Assembly (NCBI GenBank): GCA_033002965.1
Contig: JAURVB010013497.1
Span: forward strand, 1 to 64,000
Length of the DNA stretch: 64,000 nt
Source: Piper betle
Lineage: Eukaryota > Streptophyta > Magnoliopsida > Piperales > Piperaceae
Reading direction: 5' to 3'
Shown: in pieces, positions 37,601 through 50,415 of the stretch
Layout: every line of letters begins with the position of its first letter
Position numbering within the stretch: position 1 is the stretch's first letter
Program-made: the position numbers and the translations under genes
The notes under the pieces: model-generated
Databases searched by the model: none
Told to the model about the DNA's origin: nothing
Seen by the model: only the letters and a program-made list of their open reading frames with translations

Positions 37601-37738
37601 AAATCATTTGGTTTCTTTTTTATTACTACTACCAATTATTAATTAAGTCATTCTAACGTCAAGTCTCTTCAGCATTTGTCTGCTCTTGATGCGTACGTTA
37701 TACCTGTTTAGTAAAGAGGTATTAACCGCTATGGCGTG
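34690..37738. other. Intergenic, no gene recognised
   Basis: After the RPS8 3' UTR the sequence is AT-rich, with a short direct repeat (AACAAAATAATGCAT near 36230 and 36248). A less AT-rich block at 36970-37500 has open frames on both strands, but none matches a family I know and the two strands compete. It may be a retroelement fragment. Nothing else is supported. Confidence 0.45.
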
Positions 37739-39609
37739 TGTCATGGGTGTTCAATAGGAGCAAAATTTTTTGCCCCAACATCACACGGCGTAGTGTATTT
37801 CTTACCCACAACACCTGCCTTTACCCAAGTACGCAACAAAATACCACTACAAACAGCAGCAAGATGCAATTCCAGAAGCCTGGTGCTGCGCTGCAAATAG
37901 CGACACGCAATTACGGCTCAAATTAGCGGCGTGAGGCTTCCGCACATTCCTACGAACAACAGTAAACACCGATCACAATACTAGCACTCAACTGCCCAAC
38001 ACCACGATATCATTGATCGGCCTACCGGTAAGCAACTTACGCCCAATCAACACACCAAATTATATAACATGCCAATTACGTAATATGCAGTGACCGAATG
38101 ATCAATCACCCAAATATCGATCCAAATACCGATCATCCTTGCTCGGTATTTCAACCAAGTCCTAGAATCACAAGACCCGTTGCTGGTACCCAAAATCAGA
38201 AGCCGACATCACTAATTATAGAGACCCCTGTCCCAACCTTGAATTAATTAAACGAGAACAAGGAACAAGCAATCAATCTACCTTGATCTCTTGACATCGT
38301 GGACATGCAACCCCACGATGTAGTGAGAACTAGAGCACCCCGCTCACAAGATGTCCTCACAATCACAACCTCAAGTTGTCGCCCACGACCAACCTGTTTA
38401 CATGCAAAAACCCTCAACCAGTAATTGCAAACAGATTGTAGAAGAACTAAAGCCGTACCTCAATCTAAGGTGAACTTCGACCAGCCAATGTAGTCGTCCA
38501 CCATGAAGAACTAGTTCCCCGAACCAGCCTGCAGCACTTCACGCCGTTCCCTTGCTGATGAGGTTTCTTAACACTCCACAAGAAAGACACGAACTTTGCA
38601 CTAGAACAATTCCAGTGTTCTTCCTTTTTCCCAAGTCCGGCCTCCTCCAATATATGGAGAAGTCTCACATGTTCACCCAATACTACGGATAAACCAATAT
38701 CATGTCCCAGATCTTTTCTCCAAAAGATCGCCTCAAGATATGCCGCATCATTGTGCTTACAGCACAATGCCGGCTGGATTCATCCAAGTTTATTCCTTCG
38801 GAGTTAGTTGCAAAACCTTTGCTTGTGCATAGTGATAAGATATCGTGATCTCCCAAGATACTGTATCTTATCAGTAACAAACTTTCACCAAACCTTTCGC
38901 TGCACCACTAGTTATCCAATCTCGCCCCTGGCTCGACCCCATCCATTATTCGAACACCAGATCATCCTCAAAGCACTTCCCATGTTGCCACCACAAAAGT
39001 CGAAGTGTGCCCCTGCAGGAATCCGAGTACTACACAAATTGCCGGCACTCGCTACTGCTGGATCTCGCTACTGCCGAATCTTGCTACCGCCATAAATACA
39101 CACATGCCACTATTTTGCTCAGCACGCCCCTGTGCCCATGCACCAGCGCTCGTGCACCACTATCGGTAGCGCTGCACACTACCGGCACTTGCTACTGATC
39201 ACGCTCTCTCAATGCTCGCGCATGCTGCATGCCATGCCAATATGCTGCTCGGTATTGCTGGTACACGCTGCTCAGTAGACACTGCTCGTCCACACTCGGT
39301 AGAATGATTGGCACTACTCGATACGCTCGGTTGCCCTCAACTTCACTCTGTCGATGCATATGCCGACACACCCACAATGCCTGGTCGTGATGCTCGGACA
39401 CCAGCACCCGACTAGCACCATCTTGAGGTTTTTCGATCTCGACAGCTATGTGCACCACAGTTCGTCACCCTGCAACTATAACACATGTTTGTCTCGGTTA
39501 GCTATTTCACCACTCGAATAGCCCCCTGCTACCCTTTTCGGACCCGGCATGCTTAGGAACAACTGCTAAATCCTAGCACCCGGTATGTCCATGGACTAGG
39601 GCTGTAACA
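37739..39609. mobile_element. Solo LTR (1871 bp) of a different family
   Basis: The element reads TGTCATGGGTGTTC...GGGCTGTAACA, with LTR-type TG...CA ends. It is flanked by a perfect 5-bp duplication, GCGTG at 37734-37738 and 39610-39614. It is C-rich on this strand and has no protein domains. Orientation is undecided. It shares no obvious sequence with the 2.95-kb LTR family. Confidence 0.82.
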
Positions 39610-41783
39610 GCGTGTACATTTGTGTTTAACTTTTTTTGGGTATTTCTGTATTCTGGTGAAGTGAATCACAAGAACACATTAATATTCAAATTATCGCGAA
39701 AGTAGATCCTGCTAACGCATTTTAAATTTTGATTTTTTATGCTTCACGAAGGCAATTCTCTAGATTAGACGCATTTGTTGCTATAGTTGTTCATCATTTT
39801 TCATGTTCGACGGTTGAGGAGAAGAATAATAATCAGGATGTCTCATGTTTAATGTGCCGTTTATGTTTTCAAGTATCTTTTTTAAAAAAAATGTTTCAAA
39901 TTCATGAACTATTATAGTTCAAGTTAAAGTGATTTTTAAATTATATTAAGCGGGATACCCCACATAGCAACCGATTGAACAGTATTCCAGAAAGTGGTTT
40001 TCATTTTAATGTTAATTTGAGATCAAATTTGAATTTTTGGTTTTTAATAGATAAAGCCTTGCTTAATGCTATGATCAGGCATCGATAATGAGAGGTGAAA
40101 GTCGTCTAACGAGCCAAATGCTGTACAGGCCATGACTTGACTAATGAGGCCCGATATTGATTTAGATGTAGCATGAATCCAACTAAATAACAGGCATTTT
40201 TCTCCACTGTGGCCCCATTGATTGGGTACTGCTATATATTTTGTCACGAAGTGGCCGCCAGGGCAATTGCCTTCAAATCCAGCCAATCACCCGATTACTA
40301 ACGATGAACCGTGTCTTACTTGCCCATTGGCAGCAAGTGATCTTGCGTCAATACATGCAAACATAAATATCGATAGACAAACTTTGAGTATGATGAATAT
40401 TTTCGAGTAATACTTCATGTATGTATGGCATAACTTCATGCCATTTGATGCTTTCAATGGTCATTTTATAATGGTAAACTGGCTTTTGGGAGTTTTTTTT
40501 TAACAATAACTTTCAAGTGCTAGTGTCGACTTCTGCATCTAGTATTTGATTTTTTTTTCACGCCTGCTGCTTCTGATGCCAACATAAAAGCTACACTCAT
40601 TAGCAGCAAGCCAAAAGCTTTGTGGATCATCGTGGTCTCATTTTCTCTTGGCCCCTCAAACACACCAATCCTACAGAATTTGACTCATGCTTTTCTGCCG
40701 CCAAAAACAGGTATGAGCAGATCTAGCAGTAAAAACTTGCCTTGATTGCCACTTTGCATTGCCCACCAACCACAGGGAGCGCCACATAAAACCCTTCAGC
40801 TACAACCCTCCTCTGTTTGACCATCAATGTCCAACCAACAGCTGTGCAAAGGTGCTGGCACAATCTCATCCTTCCCAGCGCCCACAAGGTTAATGGCCTT
40901 GATGACCGCCTCGCCTACTTCCTTCCCCTCATTTATCTTAACTGCACTCGTGCTCCCCATTCCCATGCCTTGGTTGGCTCACCATTAAGGTCTTCCTCTC
41001 ATAACATTTCAAAACGGCCTCACATCAAGTCCTTGTTCCCGCTGTAATGCTCACCAATTGTGACCACTCATGTTTAGGTTCATTACGGGGTGATGGCGTT
41101 TTCTATCATAAAATCCAGTACGAGTATTTATTGCGATTTATATGTCAAACAATTCTGTTGGTTGGCACTCGTTGGTTGGCCGATCCGCAAAGATTGATAT
41201 GGTATTAAAATGGACGAATATTAGTGTGATCCTCTTCACAACAGTTTCTGCTTTCGATGAGTGTGAGTGTGGTGGCGTCTTGCATCACCGGAAAAGGCTT
41301 CTGAAGTTGATGAATTAGAGGGCGCGGGTTCATCGATCCGCAGAGGTATATACTGAGCGCTGTTACAGTTGTGTCTGCTCTATCTTTACTTTGAAATATG
41401 AAGTGGCTCGCTTTTTTTATATTTTTTGGAAAGGGGTCTTCCTCATAACCATTTTTAAGTAGCTTCTTATATATGATTTAGTTTGATATGACTTTAATCA
41501 ATCGAAGGGGAAAATGGTTTTATGTTGGCATTTTTGTGGTCTGAATTTGGACAGCGTTGTTGGTTTTCAGTATTTTTATTTATTGAGGTTGTAGTGAAAC
41601 GCTCACTGCAGATCTTTTTTCCCCCAAAGCATCCTCTGCAGATCTAACAATTTGCAAGTGTGATTAATGTACTATTTCGAAGGAAATATTTTTGTTTTGT
41701 TTCAAGGAGTAGTTCGTTTCTTGCTATAAGCAGTGTCAACTTGTCACTACAACTAAAGGTGTTTTTTTGGTTAATGTGCAGGC
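39610..41783. other. Intergenic and NPF6.1 upstream region
   Basis: No gene recognised. TTAATGTGCAG just before the NPF6.1 start codon looks like a splice acceptor, so a non-coding 5' exon probably lies upstream, its position unknown. Confidence 0.45.
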
Positions 41784-44386
41784 ATGGAAGAAAAACAGAT
41801 CAAGTCCCCAGAAATTAAGCCAACAACGCCAAGTAACAATTATGGTTCCATTCTGGAAAACGCGCGGAAAGCAGACCCTTATTCTGAATCATTTCGGAGA
41901 AAGAAACTTGGACTGTATTTTGCTGAGAGTGATGAAAGGAGGACATCCATTGGCGGTGGCTACATGGGTGGAACAACTCCTGTAAATATTCGTGGCAAGC
42001 CCATAGAAAATTTATCAAGAACAGGAGGCTGGATTGCTGCCTTCTTTATTTTTGGTAAGAGAAAGCATTCCATTTTATGTACGGGAGAAGTTTTTTTATA
42101 GTAAATCAACCTTAAGACCTACTAGCTAAAACGTGACTTTCCCGTGGAGTGCAACTGTATGCTTCATTCGCAAGTCTTTGTGCAATATAATTTTAATTGT
42201 GATGTTGAAATATGTTCTTTTGATGATTTTAGATCTTTCAGAATCATTTGATTGCATAGCATATTTTGCTTGCCCATTCTGGTTCTGCAGGAAATGAGAT
42301 GGCTGAAAGAATGGCATATTTTGGGCTCTCTGTCAATATGGTGGCCTTTATGTTCTATGTGATGCATCGTCCGTTTTCTAGCTCTGCAAATGCTGTCAAC
42401 AACTTTTTAGGCATATCACAGGTTTCATCTGTGCTTGGAGGGTTTTTAGCTGATGCATACTTGGGCCGTTATTGGACCATTGCCATCTTTACTACCATTT
42501 ATCTTTTGGTATGACTAATGTTGCATTACAATGTTAATTACCCTGCTTGGATTTCATTCATTAAATAGCGCAACTTTTTATAGTAACTTTTCTTGCATTA
42601 TGATAGCCAGAACTGTTGAAAAAGAAACTAATTTATTCTCGTTCATTAGCTAGCATCCATGCATCTTCAGTTACAGAGTTAGCATTCATTTGTTGTGATC
42701 AGATGAAATGCAAGTTTCATTATTTCTATCTGCACATTTTGGTTGACAATCCACGCTTCTTTTGCAGGGTTTAACTGGGATAACTTTGTGTGCCACCATG
42801 AAAGCATTAATGCCAAGCCAAGCAAACTGCAGTCAAGTGTCTCTACTCATAGGAAGCTGTGAGCATGCAAAGCCATGGCAAATGCTGTACCTCTATGCTG
42901 TCCTATACATTACAGGATTTGGTGCTGCAGGCATCAGGCCCTGTGTTTCATCATTTGGAGCTGACCAATTTGATGAGACGAGTAGGGACTACAAATCTCT
43001 GTTGGACCGTTTCTTCAATTTTTTCTACCTTTCTGTCACAATTGGCGCCATTGTGGCTTTCACCATGGTAGTGTATATTCAAATGGAGCATGGATGGGCC
43101 TCTGCCTTTGCATCACTGGCAATAGCTATGGCAATCTCAAACATGGTTTTCTTTGTTGGTACACCTTTATATCGACATAGACTACCTGGCGGTAGTCCCC
43201 TCACTCGCGTTGCTCAGGTTCTCGTTGCTGCTTTCCGGAAGAGAAATGCATCTTTCTCCAGTAGTGAATATGTTGGGTTATATGAACTCCCTGGAAAGAG
43301 GTCAGCCATTAAAGGCAGTGGGAAAATCACTCACACAGATGATTTTAGGTACTGACTTCAATATCTTTTTATTCTTACGTCAAATTCCTCCTCCCTTTTC
43401 TTATAACCGGCATTTTCGTACCTGGAATTTATTTGCATAGTTAATTGTAGTTATTGCGACAACAAACATGGATATGCCATGGGGCTATGTGTGCTTGCAG
43501 GTGGTTGGACAAGGCTGCCTTACAATTAAAAGAAGATGGTGACAATCCAAGCCCCTGGAAACTCTGCACTGTCACCCAGGTTGAAGAAGTGAAGATACTA
43601 GTTAAACTTCTTCCAATACCAACCTGCACAATAATGCTCAGCGTTATTTTAACTGAATATCTCACTCTCTCAGTCCAGCAAGCATATACATTAAACACTC
43701 ATATGGGAAACCTTAAACTGCCAGTCACATGTATGCCTGTATTTCCTGGCCTCAGCATATTCCTCATTCTTGCTCTATACTACTCCACATTTGTTCCTCT
43801 TTCTCGTCGAATCACCGGCCATCCCCATGGCGCATCGCAGCTTCAAAGGGTCGGAATTTGTTTGGTAATGTCCATCTTGTCTGTGGCCTGGGCTGGTGTT
43901 TTTGAGAGGTACAGAAGAAAGCATGCCATAAAACATGGTTATGAGTTCCTGTTTTTGTCTCCCATGCCTAATCTGACTGCATACTGGCTACTGATTCAGT
44001 ACTGCTTGATTGGGATTGCTGAGGTCTTTTGTATTGTGGGTCTGTTAGAATTCCTCTATGAGGAAGCTCCTGATGCCATGAGGAGCATTGGTTCAGCTTA
44101 TGCTGCGGTGGCCGGTGGCTTGGGATGTTTTGCTGCAACAATACTCAACAACATTGTTGATTCTATCACTGGGAACAAGAAAGAAGGTCGACCTTCATGG
44201 CTTGCGCAGAACATAAACACTGGCAGATTTGATTACTTATATTGGCTCCTTGCAGTTTTGAGTGTGATCAACTTCTGCATTTTCTTGTATTGTGCGTGGA
44301 GATACGAGTACCGGTCAAGGCCGGAACACGAAATCCAAACTCAAATGCAGGAGGTTCCAAACGAAGGCAACAAGTCCAGCATCTGA
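41784..44386 (+). CDS. NPF6.1: NRT1/PTR family transporter NPF6.1, four exons
   Basis: This is a proton-coupled transporter of the nitrate/peptide family with twelve predicted membrane helices, probably at the plasma membrane. Substrates of NPF6.1 are not settled to my knowledge. Exons are 41784-42054, 42291-42508, 42768-43348 and 43501-44386, totalling 1956 bases (651 residues) with consistent GT-AG phases and no frame break. The ExxER proton-coupling motif is present as EMAER (residues 93-97). Subfamily blocks include GGTTPVNIRGKP, FGAAGIRPCVSSFGADQFDE, TCTIMLSVILTEYLTLSVQQ and EAPDAMRSIGSAYAA. These match what I know of Arabidopsis At5g13400 more closely than other NPFs. The N-terminal extension before the first helix is typical. 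The assignment is strong; substrate is unknown. Confidence 0.95.
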
Positions 44387-44978
44387 TTGTTGACAGGAAT
44401 TGAAGATAGAAGAGATGCATGGTTCTCAGAATTTTGTTTTATATGTTTCATCTTAATTGGTCATTAGTAATTTTTAAACGAAGATGAAGTAATGTAATAG
44501 GTTTGTCATAACCAACTGTTTAACTCGGAAACTTATGTAGTTTTACCTTTTTTCATAATCAGGAAGTAAGGCTGCAAATTGAGCAGGTCACTTTCTAAGT
44601 ATTTGATTTATTAGAACTCAAACTCGAATTTTACAAATTGAATTTAAAAAAACAATGTTCAATTTAACTTAACTTAATTATAATTAGAAATTAATTTGTA
44701 GTTTGATTTAAATTTGACTTAATATTATAATATAATAATATACATAATATTATTTATCTATTTAAAACATATTTAAGATAAATCTTATTATTTTCTATTA
44801 ATATAAATTTTAAAAAATAATTTTATTATAATAAAAATCAATTTTAATTAACACAAGTCTTCTACACTCAAAAGGTTTATCGATCCCAGGGGTGCAGATC
44901 CATAATAGGCATATAGAGATTATTATACGCCAAATAACATCAAAAGTTTTGGTTTCAAAAATGAAATGTCAAATGATT
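44387..44978. other. NPF6.1 3' flank and AT-rich spacer
   Basis: The 3' UTR region is followed by very AT-rich sequence at 44600-44840 with no coding potential. Confidence 0.45.
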
Positions 44979-45027
44979 TTACATAGCAGTTCAGTGCTAC
45001 GCCTTGAACCACTCAGCCCACTTTCCT
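44979..45027 (-). pseudogene. Fragment resembling organellar trnS-GGA (5' part)
   Basis: On the minus strand it reads GGAAAGTGGGCTGAGTGG, then TTCAAGGCGTAGCACTG and AACTGCTATGTA. From memory this follows the first 50 or so bases of plastid trnS-GGA (also present in plant mitochondria) almost base for base. One base is missing in the anticodon loop, and the variable arm, T-arm and acceptor 3' half are absent, so it cannot be a functional tRNA. It looks like a nuclear insertion of organellar DNA. Confidence 0.6.
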
Positions 45028-45671
45028 ATATACAGCAAGACGTGAGGAGGTGCTGATTTAGTGGCAGTAGGTGGCAAGGTGGCTTTGTTACCTATTCCAT
45101 TAGGAACTGCAAATTTTTGAAGAAAATTTCCGTCACAATAATTTAATTATTTATCGTGGCTTAATTTGTTAAAATCGTAAGGTTAATAAATTTAAAATTC
45201 ATTATTAGAATAAAGATACATATATAAATTTAAAACAAGATTATACCACAAATGTCCAAAAGATTTAACAAGGATAAATTTATAAATTGTATGAAAAAAA
45301 TTAAACTTTTAAAAATTACAGTGGGAAAAAATTAAGTTTTTAAATTATTATTTAAAGTGTTAAGATACGTTAGGTAATATTTTGAATTGGTTAGTACAGT
45401 TGAAATATGTTATTAAACTATTATTAAATATATTATATTTTATTTTATATTTTTAAAATTATAATTATAATTATTATTATTAATTCAAGTTAAAAAAACA
45501 AATTTTATTTATAAAATTATCCTCAAAAAGCGCACCACGTCCTCTCCGGCCGCATTCTGCCGCCGCGGCCACCACTATGGTCCTTCCTCTCCTACCACCA
45601 TCCCCGATCCATCGCCATCGCCGTTCTCCTTCGCCCGCGCTCAAGTCGTTCGTCTTTCTCTTTTTGTCTCC
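45028..45671. other. AT-rich spacer, no gene seen
   Basis: Long A/T runs up to about 45520, then a GC-rich segment that leads into the E3-ligase exon fragment. Confidence 0.4.
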
Positions 45672-45953
45672 GTGAGAGCGAGGCGATTACCAAGTCCCCA
45701 ACTCTTTCTCTATCCATCGAATTTAGGGTTTCAATCTTCTTCTCCCAATTTGAAGTTTCTCGACCAAGGAGAACTCGAGCCCAATGCGGCCGCCGTAGCC
45801 GCTGCCACCGCCAGCGACGAAAACCACGCCCAGTCCCCAGTCGACGTCGCCGCATCCGCCACGGCGGCGGCGCGGCCGCCGTCAAGGAGCCCCTTCAATA
45901 GCCTCAGCCAAGAGGACGCCAATCTCGCGCTCGCCCGCACTCTCCACGAGCAG
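45672..45953 (+). pseudogene. First-exon fragment of a BIG BROTHER-related RING E3 ligase
   Basis: The frame ends in RSPFNSLSQEDANLALARTLHEQ before a possible GT donor at 45954. That block, preceded by an Ala/Pro-rich low-complexity stretch, is a hallmark of the BIG BROTHER-related E3 ligases (At3g19910 type). None of that gene's later exons (acidic region, RING-H2) is found downstream. What follows is a copia fragment and then a different E3 ligase. I read it as a truncated 5' fragment; whether it is transcribed is unknown. The start codon at 45672 is uncertain. Confidence 0.55.
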
Positions 45954-46051
45954 GTTCTTCTTCATGACAAGATTTTTTTTAATTTAGTTTTAAAAAAAAT
46001 TCATGATGAATACCATGTGAGTGAATAAGAGAATGAAAGTGAGTAGATTTT

Positions 46052-48278
46052 TGTTATAAAGAATTATCAGACCTAACTCTTTTATGGCAGCAGAATACTG
46101 AATCTTAACCTCATTGATGAATCGTTCAAACATTTAGATACTTCATATCGATCATGTAACAAATAAAGGCATGACATGCGAGTGAAATCATCAACAAACA
46201 AAAGATAATACTTACTACTAGAAGCATTTGTTACAAAGAGAAGTCCCCATACATCACTGTGGACAAAATCAAAAGGTTCGAAGGAGCTTTGCTGTAAACA
46301 TATTGGAAAAGAAGAAGAAGGCTGTTTGACAGCTGACATGCTGACATGACTCACATTGCAAACTAGAGACAGACTTTAAAGCAGGAAATAAAAGCTTTAA
46401 TGCAGATAAATTAGGACGCCGTATTATGCTATGCCATTGCCTTGCAGAAATTTGGGAAGAATTTGCAGGTAAGGAAGCCATGCAGTGTCGCAGCAGGCTT
46501 ATTTAGGTGCAAATAAGAAGACCATTCCTACTAAAACCACGACCAAGCTGCACTTGATTCGTCATATCCTAAAACAAACAACCAGTTTTAGTAAAGACAG
46601 CCTTTGCATTTAAAGAGCACAATTTGGGAACTGATAACAAACTGGTAGGAAAGCTTGGAACATTCAAACATCATCAAGGTATAAGTGTGGAGAAAGATCT
46701 ACATGACCTTGTCCTAAGGTTGGAAAACTATTACCATCTATTAAGATAACTTTTCGAAAAGAACAGAACATTTTGAAATGTGAAAATAAGTGTGGACTAC
46801 CAGTCATGTGATCAGATGCGTCAAAACCAATCAACCAGGAGCTTGGGGAGGCTTTAGTTGAAGTACTGATACCAACTTGTGCAAATGGAGTATTGGTGTC
46901 ACCTTGTGCTAGCCTTAATAGATGCTCAAAACCCTCATGGGATAAGATGACAGTGTTACTCACGGAAGTGGAGGCAGCAACTGGCATAGAAGTAATAGGA
47001 GCAGGAAGAGTGGCAGGGGTTTCATTTGTCATGTTACTTCGGGCATTTGTCTTCAATATGACCCTGCATATTGCAATAATCACAAAGCCTGTATCCTCTC
47101 TTTTGTGCCCTCTGACCACCACCTCGACCACTGCCCACTTGACCCCTTCCTCTCCCTCAATTAGAGTTTGTGGTAGATCTTATGTGAATGGTCAAGGCAG
47201 CATTATCTGGCTCCGCAGGCAGCTCAGTCTGTGCACTTGGAATTCTAGACAACCTAAAAAAAGTTACATTGAGAGTAGGCAAGTCACTACTTGAAAGGAG
47301 TTGATTTTTGGCAGACATGTAATGTGCATCCAAGCAGGACAAAAAAGACACAACTTTGGGTTGTTCCTGCTGCTTCTTCCAGGTCTCAATCTTAGGGTTG
47401 GGCTGATACAAAGTAAGCTCCTCCCACTTTCCTTTTACACAACTATGGTAGTCTTTGACTGTTTTGCTCCCTTGCTTCATTTTGAAGATCTCATCACACA
47501 GTTCATATATCCTATTCACATTGTTGTTTGCAGTCCAAGTCTTGCTGACAGATGTGTACACAGCATAAGCAGTGTCAAGAAGAAGCACATCTGTACTAAT
47601 ATGAGGCTCCATAGAATTCCAAAGCCAAGAGCGGTCCTGGGCATCCTCCTTCAGCTATTGGGCATCTCTCTTTCTTGTAGGGGCTTTCTCAATGTAATGA
47701 AGCTTATCTCGAGACATCAAGAAGGCCTTAATGGCAGCATACCAGTGGATAAAGTTAGGACCATTTAACTTGGTGGTTGTAATAAACAAGCCACTCAATC
47801 GGTTAGATAGGGTGGCCAATTTAGGGACAAAGTTAGGACCATTTAACTTTGGTGGTTGTAATATATTAGCCACTTAATAGGTCAGATAGGGTGGCCAATT
47901 TACGGTCGGGAACAATTGCAAGTGGCTTTCCCTTTGCCATGATAAGGAAAAGAAATGTGGGTAGGCACAATAGAAGCATCCCCAGGAAGAAACATTGACC
48001 AAGTGGAAGATTGTCAAAACAAGATCCTAGCCTCTATACCATGTTGAATTTCATTATACAGAAATTAACATAGCATACAAAACAATAGGGAGTAGTCCTC
48101 AAAATCTTCTCCCGTTACTCTTCTTTCATATTTATAGATATATACATTGTAAGATTATAATTACAGTTCAATATGTAATCCCTGACTTATAGGTGCTGCC
48201 TAACAACTTGAGTAAAACACAGCTAGATATATACAAAGACTTGGTCAATCAATATTGACTAACTTGACCTCTTCAACA
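46052..48278 (-). mobile_element. Truncated Ty1/copia retrotransposon with 5' LTR
   Basis: Read on the minus strand: a 237-bp LTR (48278-48042, TGTTGAAGAGG...ATTCAACA), then a primer-binding site TGGTATAGAGGC resembling the initiator-Met tRNA complement. Gag pieces follow (47873-47655 and 47612-47157), then a zinc-knuckle-to-protease region (47131-46664, with SWLIGFDASDHMTG) and the start of integrase (46354-46082, FVHSDVWG and KYYLLFVDDFTR). Reverse transcriptase, RNase H and most of the 3' LTR are missing. ATTTT flanks both sides (46047-46051 and 48279-48283), which fits an insertion followed by internal deletion, though such an AT-rich 5-mer could be chance. Confidence 0.8.
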
Positions 48279-48384
48279 ATTTTCTTGCTGCTTTTCGGTG
48301 ATTTTGTAAACCTTGATATGAGTTCATGTGTTGATATTTTATGGTTCTGAAATTATCTATTTGATTTTTATTTCTTTTGGGAAG

Positions 48385-50415
48385 TATCCGAATGGGTCTC
48401 CAGAGATTGAGACAGTGGAGGCTAAGGGCCTGGATGATAAGAGGCAGACTGATTTACTGAATAGTGTTCTGATGAAGGCGCATGAGTTCTCCTTCTGCTT
48501 AATGCTTGTAGCAGTTTGCGAGGTAGTCAGCTTCTCGTATACTTTCCATCATCTTTAAGGAAACTTTTGGGATATCAGTGACTAGGTCATTGCACTTTTA
48601 GTTTAAAATACTTCTATGCTATATTCGTTTTCATTCTCAATGTGAACTTATTTATTCTTACTCATATCTAGGAAGCAGTTGAGATTCTTTCAAATATGAA
48701 CCATCCTGATGGGACTGCCCTTTGTGTCTGCATTCCTTATTTCCTAATTATGGGCAAAATGAAGGCCTGCCATTTATGAAGTTAATGTCATGTTTACTCT
48801 GCTTTCGCAGGTCTCTTTACAATTTTATATTTAACTCAGTTTATGTTTTGTACATGATCTTGACTCCCTTCACTTATTTTAGTCAGTGCATTGTTTAGTG
48901 GTGGAGATAGGTGCAAGAGCAAAGTGAGACCAACATAATGAGTGCAGTCCAGCCACTTACTTCCATTGATTCAGACAGCACGACAGGTTTACATCCTATC
49001 AGATATTTTAATTTCATTTCGCATTGGCTTTGGTATTGAGAAATTATTTATCTCGTAGTATTTTTTACGATGACATTAGCAAGATTCTACATGCATCTGT
49101 TGGTTATACAAATAGTAGGGAAGATAAATATAAGTTGACTATTTTCTTTGTTTTGTATTAATTTTCATTATATTTTCTTGTGTTGCCTACATTTTTAGTG
49201 GTTTGTATCATATTTTGTGAACACTGAAATGCTATACTCGGAATTTTTGTGGAGCTGGTTTTAATATTTAACCTCATTAAATCCATTGCTCCAAAATTTC
49301 AATTTTAACATATGTTTCTTATTTTTAAATTCATCCTTGTAAATATAGATGGAGCTTTTATATTCACCTTATTGTTGCTTTTGGAGAAAAAACCCAAACT
49401 ACAGAAGCACTCTAAAAAATATTATGTCCATGGCATAAGAACCTGATAACTGAAGAAAATAGTGGTTGTGCCTGGTTTGGTAAAATGAACATATGTAAAA
49501 TGGAAGAAACATTTGCTAGTGAGCGGAAACATCATGTAGCACTAGCACTTAGTGGACAATTCTATTTGACGTGGTTGGTTATGAGCAATTTATCTATTAA
49601 CACCAGTACATCTCTTGTGCCATATCATTATCTATCCGATTATGGATGCACCTTTGTTCCCTTATTCTGTGCTCATTGTTATGCTTATATGCAGTTGTGT
49701 TATATTTTTTACATTGTAACACTCCATATTTATCTCGCAGAATTGGTTGTTGATGACAAATCTGCAACTTGGCATGTGTGCATAAAGGTGTTCCATGCTG
49801 AAGATATAGAACATGTTTTAGATTTTCTTAAGAATGATTTCCTGCAAGCGGTATTGTGCATAAACTCCATAATTGCTTTCTGATTTTAAATTTTTGTTGT
49901 TGTTCTTTAAGATAAGTAATTTCTGGTATTTAATTGTTAATAATAGGATTTTTCTTATCACCACAAGCCTTATTTGCTTTTATTGTTTTCAGACGGAAAT
50001 GAAACTGATTATGATGAGGTAATGGAATTGCTCCCATATGAAACAAAGGTCAAAAGGAGAAAGGAGCTTGAAGCTGTGCTTAGGGTGCAGGAGTATAATA
50101 AGGGTCTGATTGAGACTGGAAAAAACAATTTACTATTTCAGACACTGTTTATTTTATTTTGGAGTTGTCAGTCCATCAACCTTAGCCACAGATGCCTTCA
50201 TTGAGCAACAAGATATGCGTACCGCTACAAACCATTTTATCGAAGAGACATGCCCTGGGGATCCACTGATCGAAGCTGGTTCTAACAATGACGAGAAATC
50301 GAATATGACAAGAATGCCACTGGGTTATCGTCGAAAAAGATGTAGTATTGAGCATTCTAGTAAACAACATTGGATTAAAAGAATATGGGCCTTATTGATA
50401 GATTATTTTTATTAA
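48385..50415 (+). pseudogene. RWD-RING E3 ubiquitin ligase (RNF25-like) pseudogene
   Basis: Exon-like blocks of a plant RNF25-type ligase appear in order. An RWD domain runs over 48385-48522 (YPNGSPEIETVEAKGLDDKR) and from 48672 (EAVEILSNMNHPDG). RING pieces follow at about 48710-48810 and 48883-48987, and the second half of the RING at 49741-49850 (KVFHAEDIEHVLDFLKND). A C-terminal part is at about 49990-50110 (KVKRRKELEAVLRVQEYNKG) and 50190-50415. Decay is clear: a missing G near 48713 shifts the frame, TAG stops occur at 48896-48898 and 48908-48910 (the latter where tryptophan is expected), and a zinc-binding Cys of the RING is replaced by Trp. The N-terminal RWD exons are absent. Confidence 0.8.

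Noticed and set aside
46047..48283. Treating ATTTT on both sides as proof of a complete copia insertion
   Set aside because: An AT-rich 5-mer is weak evidence, and reverse transcriptase, RNase H and most of the 3' LTR are absent. It is kept as a supporting hint only.
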